Below, piece after piece: positions 9,535-18,760 of a stretch of DNA of 64,000 nt. The position numbers were made by a program, and so were the translations under genes. Source of the stretch: an uncultured Anaerolineae bacterium. GTDB lineage: Bacteria; Chloroflexota; Anaerolineae; Promineifilales; Promineifilaceae. The DNA is taken from assembly GCA_905479495.1 (NCBI GenBank), contig CAJQMR010000013.1, positions 186,001 through 250,000 of the forward strand. The letters are read 5' to 3'. Each line of letters starts with the position of its first letter. Position 1 is the first letter of the stretch. The notes beneath the pieces are model-generated. The model worked only from the letters and a program-made list of their open reading frames with translations, was not told the DNA's origin and ran no database searches.

Positions 9535-11331
9535 TCAATTGTCATTCTGCGCGCAGAGGGAGAGGGACTCAGGTTTAATCGCTTCTCCCAATGAGTCGCA
9601 TATTTCTGATGGCAGGCTGCTCAATGGGTTGTCATCTAAAAAGAGGCTGATAAGATTCGTCAGTTTGCCAATTTCCACTGGTAAACTATTCAGGTGATTG
9701 CCGCTTAAATCGAGTTCAGTGAGATTGGTGAGGTTGCCAATTTCCACTGGCAAACTGCTCAACTGATTGCCACTTAAATTGAGTGTAGTGAGATTAATCA
9801 GATTGCTGATTTCCGGTGGCAGATTGACCAGTCCGGTATTTGGTAACTCTAACGTGCTTAGGTTGGTCAATATGCCAATCTGCTCTGGCAAACTTGTTAT
9901 TTCGGTAGAAGTCAAATTGAGATGGGTTAAATTGGTCAGATGCCAAATTTCCGGGAACGAATTGCTTAGGTTTCCGCCTACCAAGGAAAGGCTTGTCAAG
10001 TTCTTCAAGCTCTCAATTTCGACGACACCTTCGCTTGAGAAACCAGGGCCAAACATGAGATGTTGCAGGTTTTCCAGCTGAGTGATTTGTGATGGCAGCT
10101 CGCTGGCTCCGGTTAAAATCAAATCCAAATGAGTTAAATTGCTGAGCTGTCCTAGAACTTGGGGCAGCTCACCCAATTGGCTGTCTTTTATGTAGAGACC
10201 TTTTAATTGGGCTAAGTTCCCAATCTCCTTGGGAATTTGTGTTAGTGAAAAATTGCCGCTTAATACAAGGCTTTCCAGTTTGCTTAAGTGACCAATCTCT
10301 GGGGGAAGCGTTTCTAAAGCTGTATTGTGTAATTCTAAATGCATCAGGTTTGTTAGATTGCCAATTTCTGCCGGTAGTGCCGTCAGTGCCGAAGGATGCA
10401 GCCCAGCGCGTATTTCAAGGTAGGTCATATTGGCTAAGTTGCCGATTTCTTGTGGTAACGCCTCAATAGCACTTCCTACCAGATGTAACTTGGTAACGGA
10501 AGGTAAGGCATGAACGGCCGTTATGACAGCGGGATTACTGGTTGCCAGGGTTAGTTCAGTTAAATTCTTTAAGTGACTCAATTCCGGTGGAAGCATGGTC
10601 AACTGAGGGGCATACAAGGTTAATTCCGTAAGCTGTGACAAATTACCAAGCTCTGGCGGCACGCTGGTAAAATCACCACCAATGACGACGGTTGTCAAAC
10701 TGGTTAGATTACCGATTTCTGGCGGCACGGTTGTCAAAATGCTGGTAGGTAAACTAAGTTCTGTCAGGTAGGTCAGATTGCTTATTTCAGCTGGTAAATT
10801 CACCTTGTTTTCCGGTTGTGCCATTGAAATGACCAGCTGGTGCGTTTTTGAATCTACAGGACCGAGAATCGCTGTTAACTGCAGGTCTATTTTTGTCACA
10901 TGCCCATTAGCGCAGGTAATACCGTACCAAGAACAAGGATTATTTGTTTGTAACCAACTGTCGTAATACCACCAGTTTTTCCCATGCACGCTTTCCCCAT
11001 ATGCTTCAGTCGCTTGGTAAAAGGCAACGAGTGCCACACATTCAGACGTTGGAATTTCCAAGACATCATTACAAACGTTTGCCTCAGGTGCAGATGTCGA
11101 TGGAGCAATTACCGTTGCTGAAGGGTCGAGACCGACCGTGTCTTCAGTTATTAAAGTTGGTGTATAGACAGAGGTGGGTTCGGGTGAATGGGTGGTAATC
11201 ACTGTTTCTGTGGCCACCTCTGTGGCCACCTGGGCAGGTTCTGACGGCACAACTGTAGCTACTTCCACCTCCGACACCGTGCAAGCATTCAACATCAGTA
11301 AAGTCAGGGCAATCAAAAGGAATCGTCTCAT
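9535..11331 (-). CDS. Leucine-rich-repeat lipoprotein with plant-like N-cap
   Basis: 598 residues from the ATG at 11331, which is followed by a lipoprotein signal (MRRFLLIALTLLMLNAC, lipobox LNAC, Cys17). A Thr/Pro/Val-rich linker leads to a cap with NPCSWYGITCANGHVTKIDL, which resembles the LRRNT_2 cap of plant LRR receptors. About 17 to 18 repeats of roughly 23 residues follow, with the pattern LTNLTELDLSGNxLxSLPxEIGN. It is probably anchored on the outer face of the membrane and binds protein or glycan; the ligand is unknown. It converges on the desulfurase gene with a 38-base gap. It contains only one ACGGCCGT, fewer than its neighbours, which could reflect foreign origin or its repetitive sequence. 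Confidence 0.88.
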   Translation of the reverse strand: MRRFLLIALTLLMLNACTVSEVEVATVVPSEPAQVATEVATETVITTHSPEPTSVYTPTLITEDTVGLDPSATVIAPSTSAPEANVCNDVLEIPTSECVALVAFYQATEAYGESVHGKNWWYYDSWLQTNNPCSWYGITCANGHVTKIDLQLTAILGPVDSKTHQLVISMAQPENKVNLPAEISNLTYLTELSLPTSILTTVPPEIGNLTSLTTVVIGGDFTSVPPELGNLSQLTELTLYAPQLTMLPPELSHLKNLTELTLATSNPAVITAVHALPSVTKLHLVGSAIEALPQEIGNLANMTYLEIRAGLHPSALTALPAEIGNLTNLMHLELHNTALETLPPEIGHLSKLESLVLSGNFSLTQIPKEIGNLAQLKGLYIKDSQLGELPQVLGQLSNLTHLDLILTGASELPSQITQLENLQHLMFGPGFSSEGVVEIESLKNLTSLSLVGGNLSNSFPEIWHLTNLTHLNLTSTEITSLPEQIGILTNLSTLELPNTGLVNLPPEISNLINLTTLNLSGNQLSSLPVEIGNLTNLTELDLSGNHLNSLPVEIGKLTNLISLFLDDNPLSSLPSEICDSLGEAIKPESLSLCAQNDN

Positions 11332-11610
11332 CTTGTGTCTTCTCCTGCGAAAATATCTTATTTCAGAGTAGCAAAAGAATCCCAGATATAGACAACGCTT
11401 CCCCGACGTTTTCTCACCCACTGTTGAACAAACACCTAAAAACTGAATCAAACCCGAAGTGCATAACGCCTCGCTTTAAAGGTCACCAAGATACAATTCA
11501 ATCTCATAGCAAAGGCAAACCGTACCCCAATTATCGCCTGAATAACAATTTTGAATCATCTCTATCGCTTACAATAAAACAAATTGTAACTGCTTCCCGA
11601 GGTGATGATT
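11332..11610. other. Divergent gap between two lipoprotein genes
   Basis: About 280 bases separate divergently transcribed lipoprotein genes. On the minus strand, AGGAG lies about 10 bases before the LRR gene start; on the plus strand, GAGGTG at 11599-11604 is the ribosome-binding site of the beta-propeller gene. The region is AT-rich. I found no promoter clear enough to call. Confidence 0.45.
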
Positions 11611-13824
11611 ATGAAACGAATTTTCTTCATGAGCTGGGTTTTGCTCATTTTGGCAGGCTGTTCAGCCGAAGCGCCGCAACCGCCTACCCAAACACCTTCC
11701 ACGACACCAGCGCCAGATGTAGCCACAGTTGCCGCGACCCAGAGCAGCCCAACAGCAACTTCACCATCGACTGCCAGCCCACTGCCGTTGCCCTCACCGA
11801 CACTGATACCAACAGGCACCCCCACAGCCACGCCCAACCCGCCACCGCCTCCTAATGCAGCCGATGGACTGATCTATGAAAACAATGTTGAGTACCGCAT
11901 CATTGAAGGAGAAGAGACTCGACGGATTTTGCCCTGCGAACGGCCGTCTCTCCCCACCTTCTTCTCCGTCTACCCTGCTCCCAACTTTCAAATGTTTTCA
12001 GTCGAAGATGGGCAGTTAACGATCGGAGATCGTTGCTCAACAAAAACTGAGTTATTTATCAAACTGCCAAATCGCAATGTGCGCCGCATTTGGGGGCAAA
12101 TGGCTGATTGGCTGCTGGTTGAATCGGGCGAACCGGGCATTAGCGGACAAGGCACCTGGCCGTTAACGGCCGTTCGTCTCGACGGCTCTGAGTATCAGCT
12201 CTTAACCGACAAATCATTTGGTCAGCCCGTCATTTCATCCGATGACTATGTCCTTGTACCTGGTAATGAAAAAGTACTTCGCTGGGATGGGCAAAACATG
12301 ACCGAAACGAAATATCCGCCATTTCTCTCCGGCAGCTTCTCTCCTGACGGCCGTTTGCTGGCTCTCACTTTGGGCAGTAATTTGGACATCTACGATACGA
12401 ATGAGCAATTGCTGCATCATATCGAGTTTCAGCCCATTGGTCAGGATAGCCCGCCCACGCCACCGGTCTGGCAACCAGGTGGAAAATGGGTGGCCATAGG
12501 CGGCTGGGATAATTCAGCTGAGATACCTTTCACCACCTACATCTTGAATGCGGAAACTGGAGAGGTTCGTTCGATAAGTCCTGGTTCTAATCCTCAATTT
12601 AGCCCCAACGGCCGTTGGCTAATCACCTCGTATTATCCATCCGATAACATGCAAGCCACCATTACCGATTTAAGTACCTGGCAGAACTATGAAATCACGC
12701 TAAACGGTTGGCCCGTGGCCTGGATTGCGCTGGACGAAACAGCCATCGGGCCAGAATATAATGACGAAGTGCTCCATTTTTCAATGGAACTGCCCGCCAG
12801 CTGGACGGCCGTACACACCAACGGCACCACAACTATCCGCAATAAGGACGGCGAACCCCAACTACGCATCCGTTCTTATTTCAATCGCGCTGGCTTCCTC
12901 TCGGCCAAGACGATTGCCGAAAACAGTGCGCCACTAGGTGCTAGAAGCAGCCTGATCCTTACAGAAACAACCATTGCCAACTATCCAGCCGTGCAAACGA
13001 ATACGGCCGTTACCTATATCAATGTTGGCGGACGCTATCTGGCCTTTGAAACGTTGACATACGATCCCATCATCCCACTCCTCCTGGAAACGCTCCAGGC
13101 AGAGCGCACCAATTTTGACGACAATTACATCCTGCTCAGCAGTGAAAACTGGATTGCCGAACTTAGCGGTGGTGTTACCGTGACTGAAACCCTCACAGTC
13201 CAACGCCGAGATGGCGAAGCTGGCTATACGCCCTTTACCGAACCACCGACCCAAGGCTTAGGCTACACACTAGCCGAACCGCTCTTTTTTTCACCGGACG
13301 AGCAGTTTCTATACTTCTATCATCGCGGGGTGCCAGATGGCTGCGGCATTTATTTTGGTGGCGGGGATCTGGTGCAGGTGGATTTAAGCAGTGGGATACA
13401 AACAACACTGGAAGATACAGCGGGCGTCGGCCACACATTGTCACCCGATGGGCAAAAGATGGCCTTTTTACGCGGCCGTCTCACCAATGAATTTACGCTT
13501 TATCTGTATGATTTGAACAGCCATCAAACAGAAATGGTCTCATTCCCCTTGCCAGGCGCAAATGCTGCTGCGGGCAGTTTAGTCTTTTCGCCGGATGGCA
13601 CCCAAGTGGCATTCGCCGCGCAGCAGGCGTATTGTGGGGAGGGCTGGACGATTGGCACGCTTGATGTGGAAACGGCCGAATTGACCACCTACCCTGCTGA
13701 CCACCTCGCTTTCTGGCAACCCATTACTTGGGTAGATGACTTTATTGTGTTACAGCCGTTCACCAGCGATGACACCCAATATCTAGACCTGACGACTGGT
13801 GAATTTTTGGCGGAACGGCCGTAA
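11611..13824 (+). CDS. Lipoprotein with WD40/PD40-like beta-propeller segments
   Basis: 737 residues. I chose the ATG at 11611, 6 bases after GAGGTG, over GTG 11602 and ATG 11605. The signal MKRIFFMSWVLLILAGC ends in a lipobox with Cys17. A Thr/Pro/Ser-rich linker of about 65 residues (to PNPPPPPN) spaces the domain from the membrane. The body has PD40-like blades: SGSFSPDGRLLALT, NPQFSPNGRWLIT, HTLSPDGQKMAFL and LVFSPDGTQVAFA. These are typical of TolB/WD40-like propellers used for surface binding. No enzyme motif was seen. It carries several ACGGCCGT copies, so it looks resident. Function unknown. Confidence 0.8.
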   Translation: MKRIFFMSWVLLILAGCSAEAPQPPTQTPSTTPAPDVATVAATQSSPTATSPSTASPLPLPSPTLIPTGTPTATPNPPPPPNAADGLIYENNVEYRIIEGEETRRILPCERPSLPTFFSVYPAPNFQMFSVEDGQLTIGDRCSTKTELFIKLPNRNVRRIWGQMADWLLVESGEPGISGQGTWPLTAVRLDGSEYQLLTDKSFGQPVISSDDYVLVPGNEKVLRWDGQNMTETKYPPFLSGSFSPDGRLLALTLGSNLDIYDTNEQLLHHIEFQPIGQDSPPTPPVWQPGGKWVAIGGWDNSAEIPFTTYILNAETGEVRSISPGSNPQFSPNGRWLITSYYPSDNMQATITDLSTWQNYEITLNGWPVAWIALDETAIGPEYNDEVLHFSMELPASWTAVHTNGTTTIRNKDGEPQLRIRSYFNRAGFLSAKTIAENSAPLGARSSLILTETTIANYPAVQTNTAVTYINVGGRYLAFETLTYDPIIPLLLETLQAERTNFDDNYILLSSENWIAELSGGVTVTETLTVQRRDGEAGYTPFTEPPTQGLGYTLAEPLFFSPDEQFLYFYHRGVPDGCGIYFGGGDLVQVDLSSGIQTTLEDTAGVGHTLSPDGQKMAFLRGRLTNEFTLYLYDLNSHQTEMVSFPLPGANAAAGSLVFSPDGTQVAFAAQQAYCGEGWTIGTLDVETAELTTYPADHLAFWQPITWVDDFIVLQPFTSDDTQYLDLTTGEFLAERP

Positions 13825-13885
13825 GTTTTGTGCGGGAAAACGGTGACCCCTGTGCACTCCCGTAAAAGTCGGCTACCATTAACCC

Positions 13886-14557
13886 ATGAGCCACCTGAAA
13901 TGCAATAAGGAACTGCGCCACATCATCACGGCCAACCTGCGCCACTTTCCCTTCCAGTCAGGCAAACTGCCTGAGGGCAAACGAGCCGCAGCCGTCGCCA
14001 TCACCATCGTCCACGTGGCGCATAAGCCAGATCTGTATGAGATTCCGTTTGAAGCAGGTTCGGAAAATCATGCGGCCGTTTTGCTAACACGTCGCTCGCT
14101 TAAACTGAAAAAACACGCCGGACAATGGGCCTTGCCTGGGGGTCGTATGGATGCCGGGGAAACGCCAGAAGAAACGGCCGTACGCGAGTTGGCAGAGGAA
14201 GTGGGGCTAACGTTGGGGATGGAATGTGTAATCGGCCGTTTGGATGATTACACCACCCGGTCTGGCTTCACCATCAAACCGGTTGTTGTTTGGGGCGGCC
14301 GGGTCACCGATCTGCGCGCCAATCCAGCCGAAGTTCAATCAATCCACCGCATTCCCGTGGCCGAGCTAATGCGCGAAGATGCCCCCATCTTGCACAACAT
14401 TCCCGAAAGCAAAGAACCCGTCTTGCTGATGCCCATTGGCAAGAGTTGGATTGCCGCCCCCACAGCCGCCATGCTGTACCAATTCCGCGAAGTGTGCCTC
14501 CTGGGCAAGCCAACCCGCGTCGCCCACTTCGAGCAGCCTTATTTCGCCTGGAAGTAA
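13886..14557 (+). CDS. Nudix hydrolase, CoA-pyrophosphatase-like
   Basis: 223 residues. The Nudix box reads G-x5-E-x7-REL-x-EE-x-GL, starting at [20 protein letters not shown] (about residues 91-110), and is complete, including the metal-binding RELAEEVG. An upstream [20 protein letters not shown] segment resembles the NUDT7/YeaB type that cuts CoA or related pyrophosphates, and the PVVVWGG region fits. The substrate is not certain. It follows the propeller lipoprotein by 61 bases on the same strand and converges on the TIR-like gene. Confidence 0.87.
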   Translation: MSHLKCNKELRHIITANLRHFPFQSGKLPEGKRAAAVAITIVHVAHKPDLYEIPFEAGSENHAAVLLTRRSLKLKKHAGQWALPGGRMDAGETPEETAVRELAEEVGLTLGMECVIGRLDDYTTRSGFTIKPVVVWGGRVTDLRANPAEVQSIHRIPVAELMREDAPILHNIPESKEPVLLMPIGKSWIAAPTAAMLYQFREVCLLGKPTRVAHFEQPYFAWK

Positions 14558-14618
14558 GGGTGAACAAAGTCTACTTCCAAGAATATCTTTCATTTGCTTT
14601 TCAAAACGGACCCAAATT

Positions 14619-16025
14619 TCACCGACTGCCTACAGTGTCAGGTCGAAACTTTCCTTCAATGCGACGCGAGTACCAGGTAGTTCCAAACTCTCTTTTAAGC
14701 TTATCAAGCCGCTCAGTCAATAACTCACGCAAATCTTCCACACTCTCTACTGCTAAGGGCCTTAAGAGTTGATTTGCAAAGTTCTTACTTTTTGCTTCAA
14801 ATAAGTATGAGGGAAGTTGTGCCAAATGAAGTACACCTTCAGCGTACCATTTTTCAGACCTTAGAAACAAAAACAGATCGGCTTCTACGAACTGATTCAT
14901 CTTTATACCTGCAACGGGATTATCATCATCCGAGTGACGGGTACTCAACAAATCTGCCCGAACAGACAGTCTCTCAAGCCCCAAACGATTATTCCGATAC
15001 CTCAACGAATTTACTTCTTGAGAAATGTAAGTATAGGGAACAGTATCAGGCATTCCCTTGTAATTATTCTCTACAAATATTTCTTCACTCAAAATACCCG
15101 AAATTATTTCCCAACGTTTATCCAAAATTAGATGGGAAATAAAACATACAAACATTTCATGCCCAATAAACTTGAAAAAATCGCAGTCAGCTTTTGAAAA
15201 ACCAGAAAACCCGCGAGGATGCTCATATCTATCTAGTATGCGTTGGAAACTTTTGTAGAGTGCAATAGCTCCATCATATGAATTCATTTGAGCTATTGCG
15301 CTGGTCATTCTTGAAAACTCATTGACGATAAGTGTGCTTTTATCAATAGCTTCAACGACCAATTCATCCAATTCATTTTCTTCAGACACATTAGGAGCTA
15401 TCAAGGCAAGTTCATCGATAATTATGCCCATAGCATCCCGAACTAATGAAGCCACATTGGGCTTAAGAGAATTAATGGAGTTTATTACTTCATCCATCGG
15501 CGATGATTGATCGAAATTCAAAGTCAACGAATTTGAAACTATAAGTTTAATTGCTGTTTCTAATTGATGTGCAAGTGCATTTCGATCTAAAGAACGGTCT
15601 TCCGCATTTACTTGCGTAGAATATGTAAGAACCCTTCTCATCCTCAAATCAAAGGGCAACAAACTAGGCTCTCCAAAATTCTTATTCATAACCATCACAA
15701 CTCTGTCTGGCCCTAATACCTTCAGAGCGTAACCAAGTTCAATTAACACGTTAGGATTAGGCGTAGCCCTTGATGATGAGCCTGAATTTATTATGGATAC
15801 ATCACACACAAATATTTTAGCCTGCTCAATTTTATCAAAAATGGCCTTCGAAATGTCTGGTGAACCAGGTAAGCCAAGCGTATCTCTTTCAATTACAGGC
15901 TCAACTGCGACAGTTTCGTCTGTCCGAATTTTTTTAACAGCTTTTTCAAGGGCTCTTTCAATAAATCCTCGATTTGTTGAATTGGGTAAATCTGATTGCC
16001 ACGAATAAAAAATTTGATAACTCAT
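14619..16025 (-). CDS. TIR-like domain protein, possible defence effector
   Basis: 468 residues. The N-terminal 170 residues have a TIR/nucleotide-binding-like fold pattern: a first strand YQIFYSWQSDLP, a second region IFVCDVSIINSG, and PNPNVLIELGYALK, where Glu96 sits like the catalytic Glu of TIR NADases. The remaining 300 residues are mostly helical with no motif I know; they may sense or oligomerise. Many such FYSWQSD proteins are annotated only as hypothetical or TIR domain. The gene is visibly richer in A+T than its neighbours and has no ACGGCCGT, which supports horizontal transfer. It stands alone between convergent and divergent neighbours. AGGAGG lies about 14 bases before the start. 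Confidence 0.65.
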   Translation of the reverse strand: MSYQIFYSWQSDLPNSTNRGFIERALEKAVKKIRTDETVAVEPVIERDTLGLPGSPDISKAIFDKIEQAKIFVCDVSIINSGSSSRATPNPNVLIELGYALKVLGPDRVVMVMNKNFGEPSLLPFDLRMRRVLTYSTQVNAEDRSLDRNALAHQLETAIKLIVSNSLTLNFDQSSPMDEVINSINSLKPNVASLVRDAMGIIIDELALIAPNVSEENELDELVVEAIDKSTLIVNEFSRMTSAIAQMNSYDGAIALYKSFQRILDRYEHPRGFSGFSKADCDFFKFIGHEMFVCFISHLILDKRWEIISGILSEEIFVENNYKGMPDTVPYTYISQEVNSLRYRNNRLGLERLSVRADLLSTRHSDDDNPVAGIKMNQFVEADLFLFLRSEKWYAEGVLHLAQLPSYLFEAKSKNFANQLLRPLAVESVEDLRELLTERLDKLKREFGTTWYSRRIEGKFRPDTVGSR

Positions 16026-16121
16026 TTTTTAACCTATTGCCTCCTAAAAATAAACTGTAAATGAAAATCCCTTCGCTGGCAATTTGTTTAGAATGTAGGA
16101 AAGTTGTACATTAGGCGCATC

Positions 16122-17273
16122 ATGAGTGAATTGCAGCAAGCCAACAACAAAAAGCGGGTGGTGGTGGCGATGAGCGGCGGGGTGGACAGCTCCGTGGCGG
16201 CGGCACTGCTGGTGGAGCAGGGCTACGACGTCGTGGGCATGATGATGCGCCTGTGGAGCGAGCCCGGCATTGGTCCGGCCGCGCCTGCCAACCGCTGCTG
16301 CACGCCAGACCAGATGGCTGACGCGCGGCGCGTGGCGGGCATGCTGGGCATCCCCTTCTACGTGGTAGACGTGCAGGACCATTTTCGGCAAACGATTGTG
16401 CAATTTTTTATTGATGAACATGCATACGGCCGTACCCCCAACCCCTGCATCGAGTGCAACCGCCAAATCCGCTTCACCTACCTGTTGGAACGTGCTTTAG
16501 CCCTCGACGCCGACTATCTGGCCACCGGCCATTACGCCCAAGTGCGCCACACACCCCACGGCTACCAGCTCCTCAAAGGGCTGGACCCCAACAAAGACCA
16601 ATCCTACGTCCTGCATGTGCTGGACCAGGAAAAGCTGGGCCAGGTGCTCTTCCCCATCGGTGGCTACACCAAGCCCGAAGTGCGTGAACTGGCGCAAAAG
16701 TTTGGCCTGCCCGTGGCCAGCAAGAGCGAGAGCCAGGATTTATGCTTTTTGGGCGACGGCGATTATCGCCGCTTTTTGCAGGAGTACAGCCAAACGGCCA
16801 GCCAACCCGGCCCCATCCTCACTAGCGACGGCGCAGAATTGGGCCAGCATGAAGGGCTATCCTTTTATACCATCGGCCAGCGCAAAGGATTGGGCATTTC
16901 GGCCAGCGTGCCGCTGTTTGTCCTGCGCAAGGACGTGGCCCGCAATGCCCTCATCGTGGGGCCAAAGTCGGAATTGGGACAGCAAATGCTCATTGCCCGC
17001 GACGTGAACTGGCTCAGCGGCCAGCCACCGCAGGAGCCCATCGCGGCGCAAATTAAGATTCGCTACAAGGCAAAAGGGATTCAGGGCGAGGTTGTGGATT
17101 TGGGCGACGGCCGTTCCCAGGTAACTTTCCACGAACCCGTTTTTGGCGTTACCGCCGGGCAAGGGGCTGTTTTCTACGATGACGATGTTTGTTTGGGCGG
17201 GGGCATTATTGCCGATGGGGTACCTGTCGAAACGCCCACCCTCCAACTGGCCGACATTCAGGTGCTTTCATGA
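16122..17273 (+). CDS. mnmA: tRNA-specific 2-thiouridylase MnmA
   Basis: 383 residues from ATG 16122; an in-frame TTG at 16104 is an alternative start. The PP-loop is SGGVDSS (residues 18-24). The catalytic cysteines are Cys109 in NPCIECN and Cys208 in SQDLCFLGDGDY, both conserved. The C-terminal beta-barrel domain follows from about residue 290. MnmA adenylates and thiolates U34 of Lys, Glu and Gln tRNAs with sulfur relayed from a cysteine desulfurase, a candidate for which is encoded at 8318. The stop codon overlaps the next gene's ATG in an ATGA. Confidence 0.95.
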   Translation: MSELQQANNKKRVVVAMSGGVDSSVAAALLVEQGYDVVGMMMRLWSEPGIGPAAPANRCCTPDQMADARRVAGMLGIPFYVVDVQDHFRQTIVQFFIDEHAYGRTPNPCIECNRQIRFTYLLERALALDADYLATGHYAQVRHTPHGYQLLKGLDPNKDQSYVLHVLDQEKLGQVLFPIGGYTKPEVRELAQKFGLPVASKSESQDLCFLGDGDYRRFLQEYSQTASQPGPILTSDGAELGQHEGLSFYTIGQRKGLGISASVPLFVLRKDVARNALIVGPKSELGQQMLIARDVNWLSGQPPQEPIAAQIKIRYKAKGIQGEVVDLGDGRSQVTFHEPVFGVTAGQGAVFYDDDVCLGGGIIADGVPVETPTLQLADIQVLS

Positions 17274-17542
17274 CTGTTGCTGCTTCTGGTCTCATTCTCG
17301 GTTTTTTGTTGGCGACGGCGTACGGCGCAGGCTTTCATCTGCTGTTGGGCGGTCCGGCCCGCCGCATCATTCTTTACCTGGTAGCCGCCTGGATTGGTTT
17401 TGCCCTGGGGCATGTGGTGGGCGACCTGATTAACCTCAACTGGCTGCGCCTGGGCGCGTTACAGCTTTTCAGTGCCAGCGTGGGGGCCTGGGTGGCCTTG
17501 TTGATTAGTTGGTGGTTGGCGGGGGATACGGCCGTTACCTGA
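17270..17542 (+). CDS. Small membrane protein coupled to mnmA
   Basis: 90 residues from the ATG overlapping the mnmA stop (ATGA), so it is probably translationally coupled; a longer in-frame start at 17189 would overlap mnmA widely and is unlikely. Three hydrophobic segments can be seen: residues 4-22, 30-50 and 62-84. No charged or catalytic motif is conserved to my eye. The family is not recognised. The tight overlap argues for a real gene but not for any link with tRNA thiolation. Confidence 0.65.
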   Translation: MTVAASGLILGFLLATAYGAGFHLLLGGPARRIILYLVAAWIGFALGHVVGDLINLNWLRLGALQLFSASVGAWVALLISWWLAGDTAVT

Positions 17543-17578
17543 CTTTCTACCAATAAATCAAGCATCAATGAAACAGGG

Positions 17579-17622
17579 CGCTGATCGCGTAAATAAAAAT
17601 CAAGATCAGCGTTCATCAGCGT
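17579..17622. repeat. Intergenic CGCTGAT-family repeat
   Basis: CGCTGATC (17579-17586) is inverted at 17604-17611, and ATCAGCGT is then directly repeated (17605-17612 and 17615-17622). It uses the same CGCTGAT/ATCAGCG words as the hairpin at 2629-2678. It lies before the promoter at 17659. Confidence 0.65.
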
Positions 17623-17658
17623 CCCATTAGTTTTAACCTGTCAGAATGGACCTCTACT

Positions 17659-17687
17659 TTGAAGCCGTTGTGCTTTAATGTTATACT
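17659..17687 (+). promoter_or_regulatory. Sigma70-type promoter for the 17724/18204 operon
   Basis: TTGAAG (17659-17664) and TATACT (17682-17687) are spaced by exactly 17 bases. The start codon of the next gene is 37 bases downstream, after TTAGGAGC. Confidence 0.65.
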
Positions 17688-17723
17688 TGCCTTACTTTTT
17701 CCAACAGAAATCTAATTAGGAGC

Positions 17724-18194
17724 ATGACATCCACATTGGATAGCCCGACCTATACAACCACCTCTGGCGCTGCGCCAGAAAAGAAAAAACTAATCTCTGT
17801 TAAACCTGTTTACATCGCCCTGGCCGTGATTTTGGTCGTGGCCCTGCTGGTTGGGGCCGTTTGGGGCATCATCTGGCTGGCCAGCAACCAGGCAGCCACC
17901 ATCGAAGCCGTGCGCGATGTGCTGCTTATTGCCCTGGCCCTGGAGTCTTGCCTGTTTGGCATTGTTTTGCTGTTTATGCTGCTCATGATTGTGCGCCTGG
18001 TCAACATGTTGGAATTTGAAATTAAACCGATACTGGAAAAAACAAACGAAACCGTCGGTACAGTTCGCGGCACAACCACTTTTGTGAGCAAAAATGTGAT
18101 TAAGCCGGTCACTGACGCCAGGGTACACATCGCTGGCGTCCGGCAAGCCATCAAAGCTTTGTTTGGCAACCCGCGCAATAATATACCTCGGTAG
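17724..18194 (+). CDS. Two-span membrane protein, DUF948-like
   Basis: 156 residues starting after TTAGGAGC. A polar Thr/Ser/Pro N-terminus of about 25 residues is followed by two strong membrane helices (about 30-55 and 72-95) and then an amphipathic region NMLEFEIKPILEKTNETVG that resembles DUF948 proteins. It sits 9 bases upstream of a YtxH-type gene. The DUF948/YtxH pair is a common stress-linked arrangement in several phyla. The molecular role is unknown. Confidence 0.65.
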   Translation: MTSTLDSPTYTTTSGAAPEKKKLISVKPVYIALAVILVVALLVGAVWGIIWLASNQAATIEAVRDVLLIALALESCLFGIVLLFMLLMIVRLVNMLEFEIKPILEKTNETVGTVRGTTTFVSKNVIKPVTDARVHIAGVRQAIKALFGNPRNNIPR

Positions 18195-18203
18195 GAGAAA
18201 ACT

Positions 18204-18578
18204 ATGAGCGATAATTCAAATGATCTTGGTGCATTTTTAGCTGGATTTGTCATTGGCGGGCTCGTGGGAGCCGCAACTGCCATTATTTTAACCCCGCAAT
18301 CGGGCGAAGAAACCCGCTCGATCATTGCCAGCAAGAGCAATGATCTACTGCAATCTGGTGGAGCCCGCGTCCAACAAGTTCGTGAATCGGCTGGGGCTTA
18401 CAGCCAGGAATATCTGGATAAGGCTGGCTCGGCACTCAGCAACACGCGCCAACAAGTTAAAGATGTTGGGGGACGTGTGCAAGAGCAAGCGCGGATTGTG
18501 CTGGATAAAGGAAAGGAACAGGCTTCTCAACTAGGTTCAGCAAGCAATAACGATGAACCTGATGACGGCGAAGCATAA
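18204..18578 (+). CDS. YtxH domain protein
   Basis: 124 residues after GTAGGAGAAAACT. It shows the YtxH pattern: one N-terminal glycine-rich helix (FLAGFVIGGLVGAATAIIL), the conserved TPQSGEETR motif, then a long Ala/Gln/Lys-rich amphipathic region likely to be a coiled coil. YtxH proteins are associated with general stress; the biochemical role is unknown. It is cotranscribed with the DUF948-like gene upstream. Confidence 0.8.
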   Translation: MSDNSNDLGAFLAGFVIGGLVGAATAIILTPQSGEETRSIIASKSNDLLQSGGARVQQVRESAGAYSQEYLDKAGSALSNTRQQVKDVGGRVQEQARIVLDKGKEQASQLGSASNNDEPDDGEA

Positions 18579-18603
18579 ACGGCCGTTTCCCATCCCATCC
18601 AAC

Positions 18604-18747
18604 GTCGCCGACGAAACAGCCATTTTTATCTCCTTTACAACTTCTTAATCAACTGAGTCTGTAACCCTATAAACTTTGGCCTCGGCGACCGTTTTTTATT
18701 CCGCCAGCCATTTGCAGACAGGCGTCTCCTAATGGAGTCGCCTTTTT
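18604..18747 (+). promoter_or_regulatory. Leader-like region with two terminator-shaped hairpins before rel
   Basis: GTCGCCGA (18604-18611) is complementary to TCGGCGAC (18682-18689), followed by CGTTTTTTATT. A second compact hairpin, GGCGtCTCC-taat-GGAGtCGCC (18721-18742), is followed by TTTTT and ends only 14 bases before the rel ATG. The first may end the ytxH transcript. The second is badly placed for simple termination of an upstream gene and could be an attenuator of rel. Confidence 0.55.
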
Positions 18748-18760
18748 GCACGTAGCCACC

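Noticed and set aside
11332..11451. 40-residue extension of the LRR lipoprotein
   Set aside because: The lipoprotein signal begins exactly at the ATG at 11331 and has its own ribosome-binding site.
14774..15142. 122-residue plus-strand ORF inside the TIR-like gene
   Set aside because: Shadow frame; AT-rich codons and no start signal.
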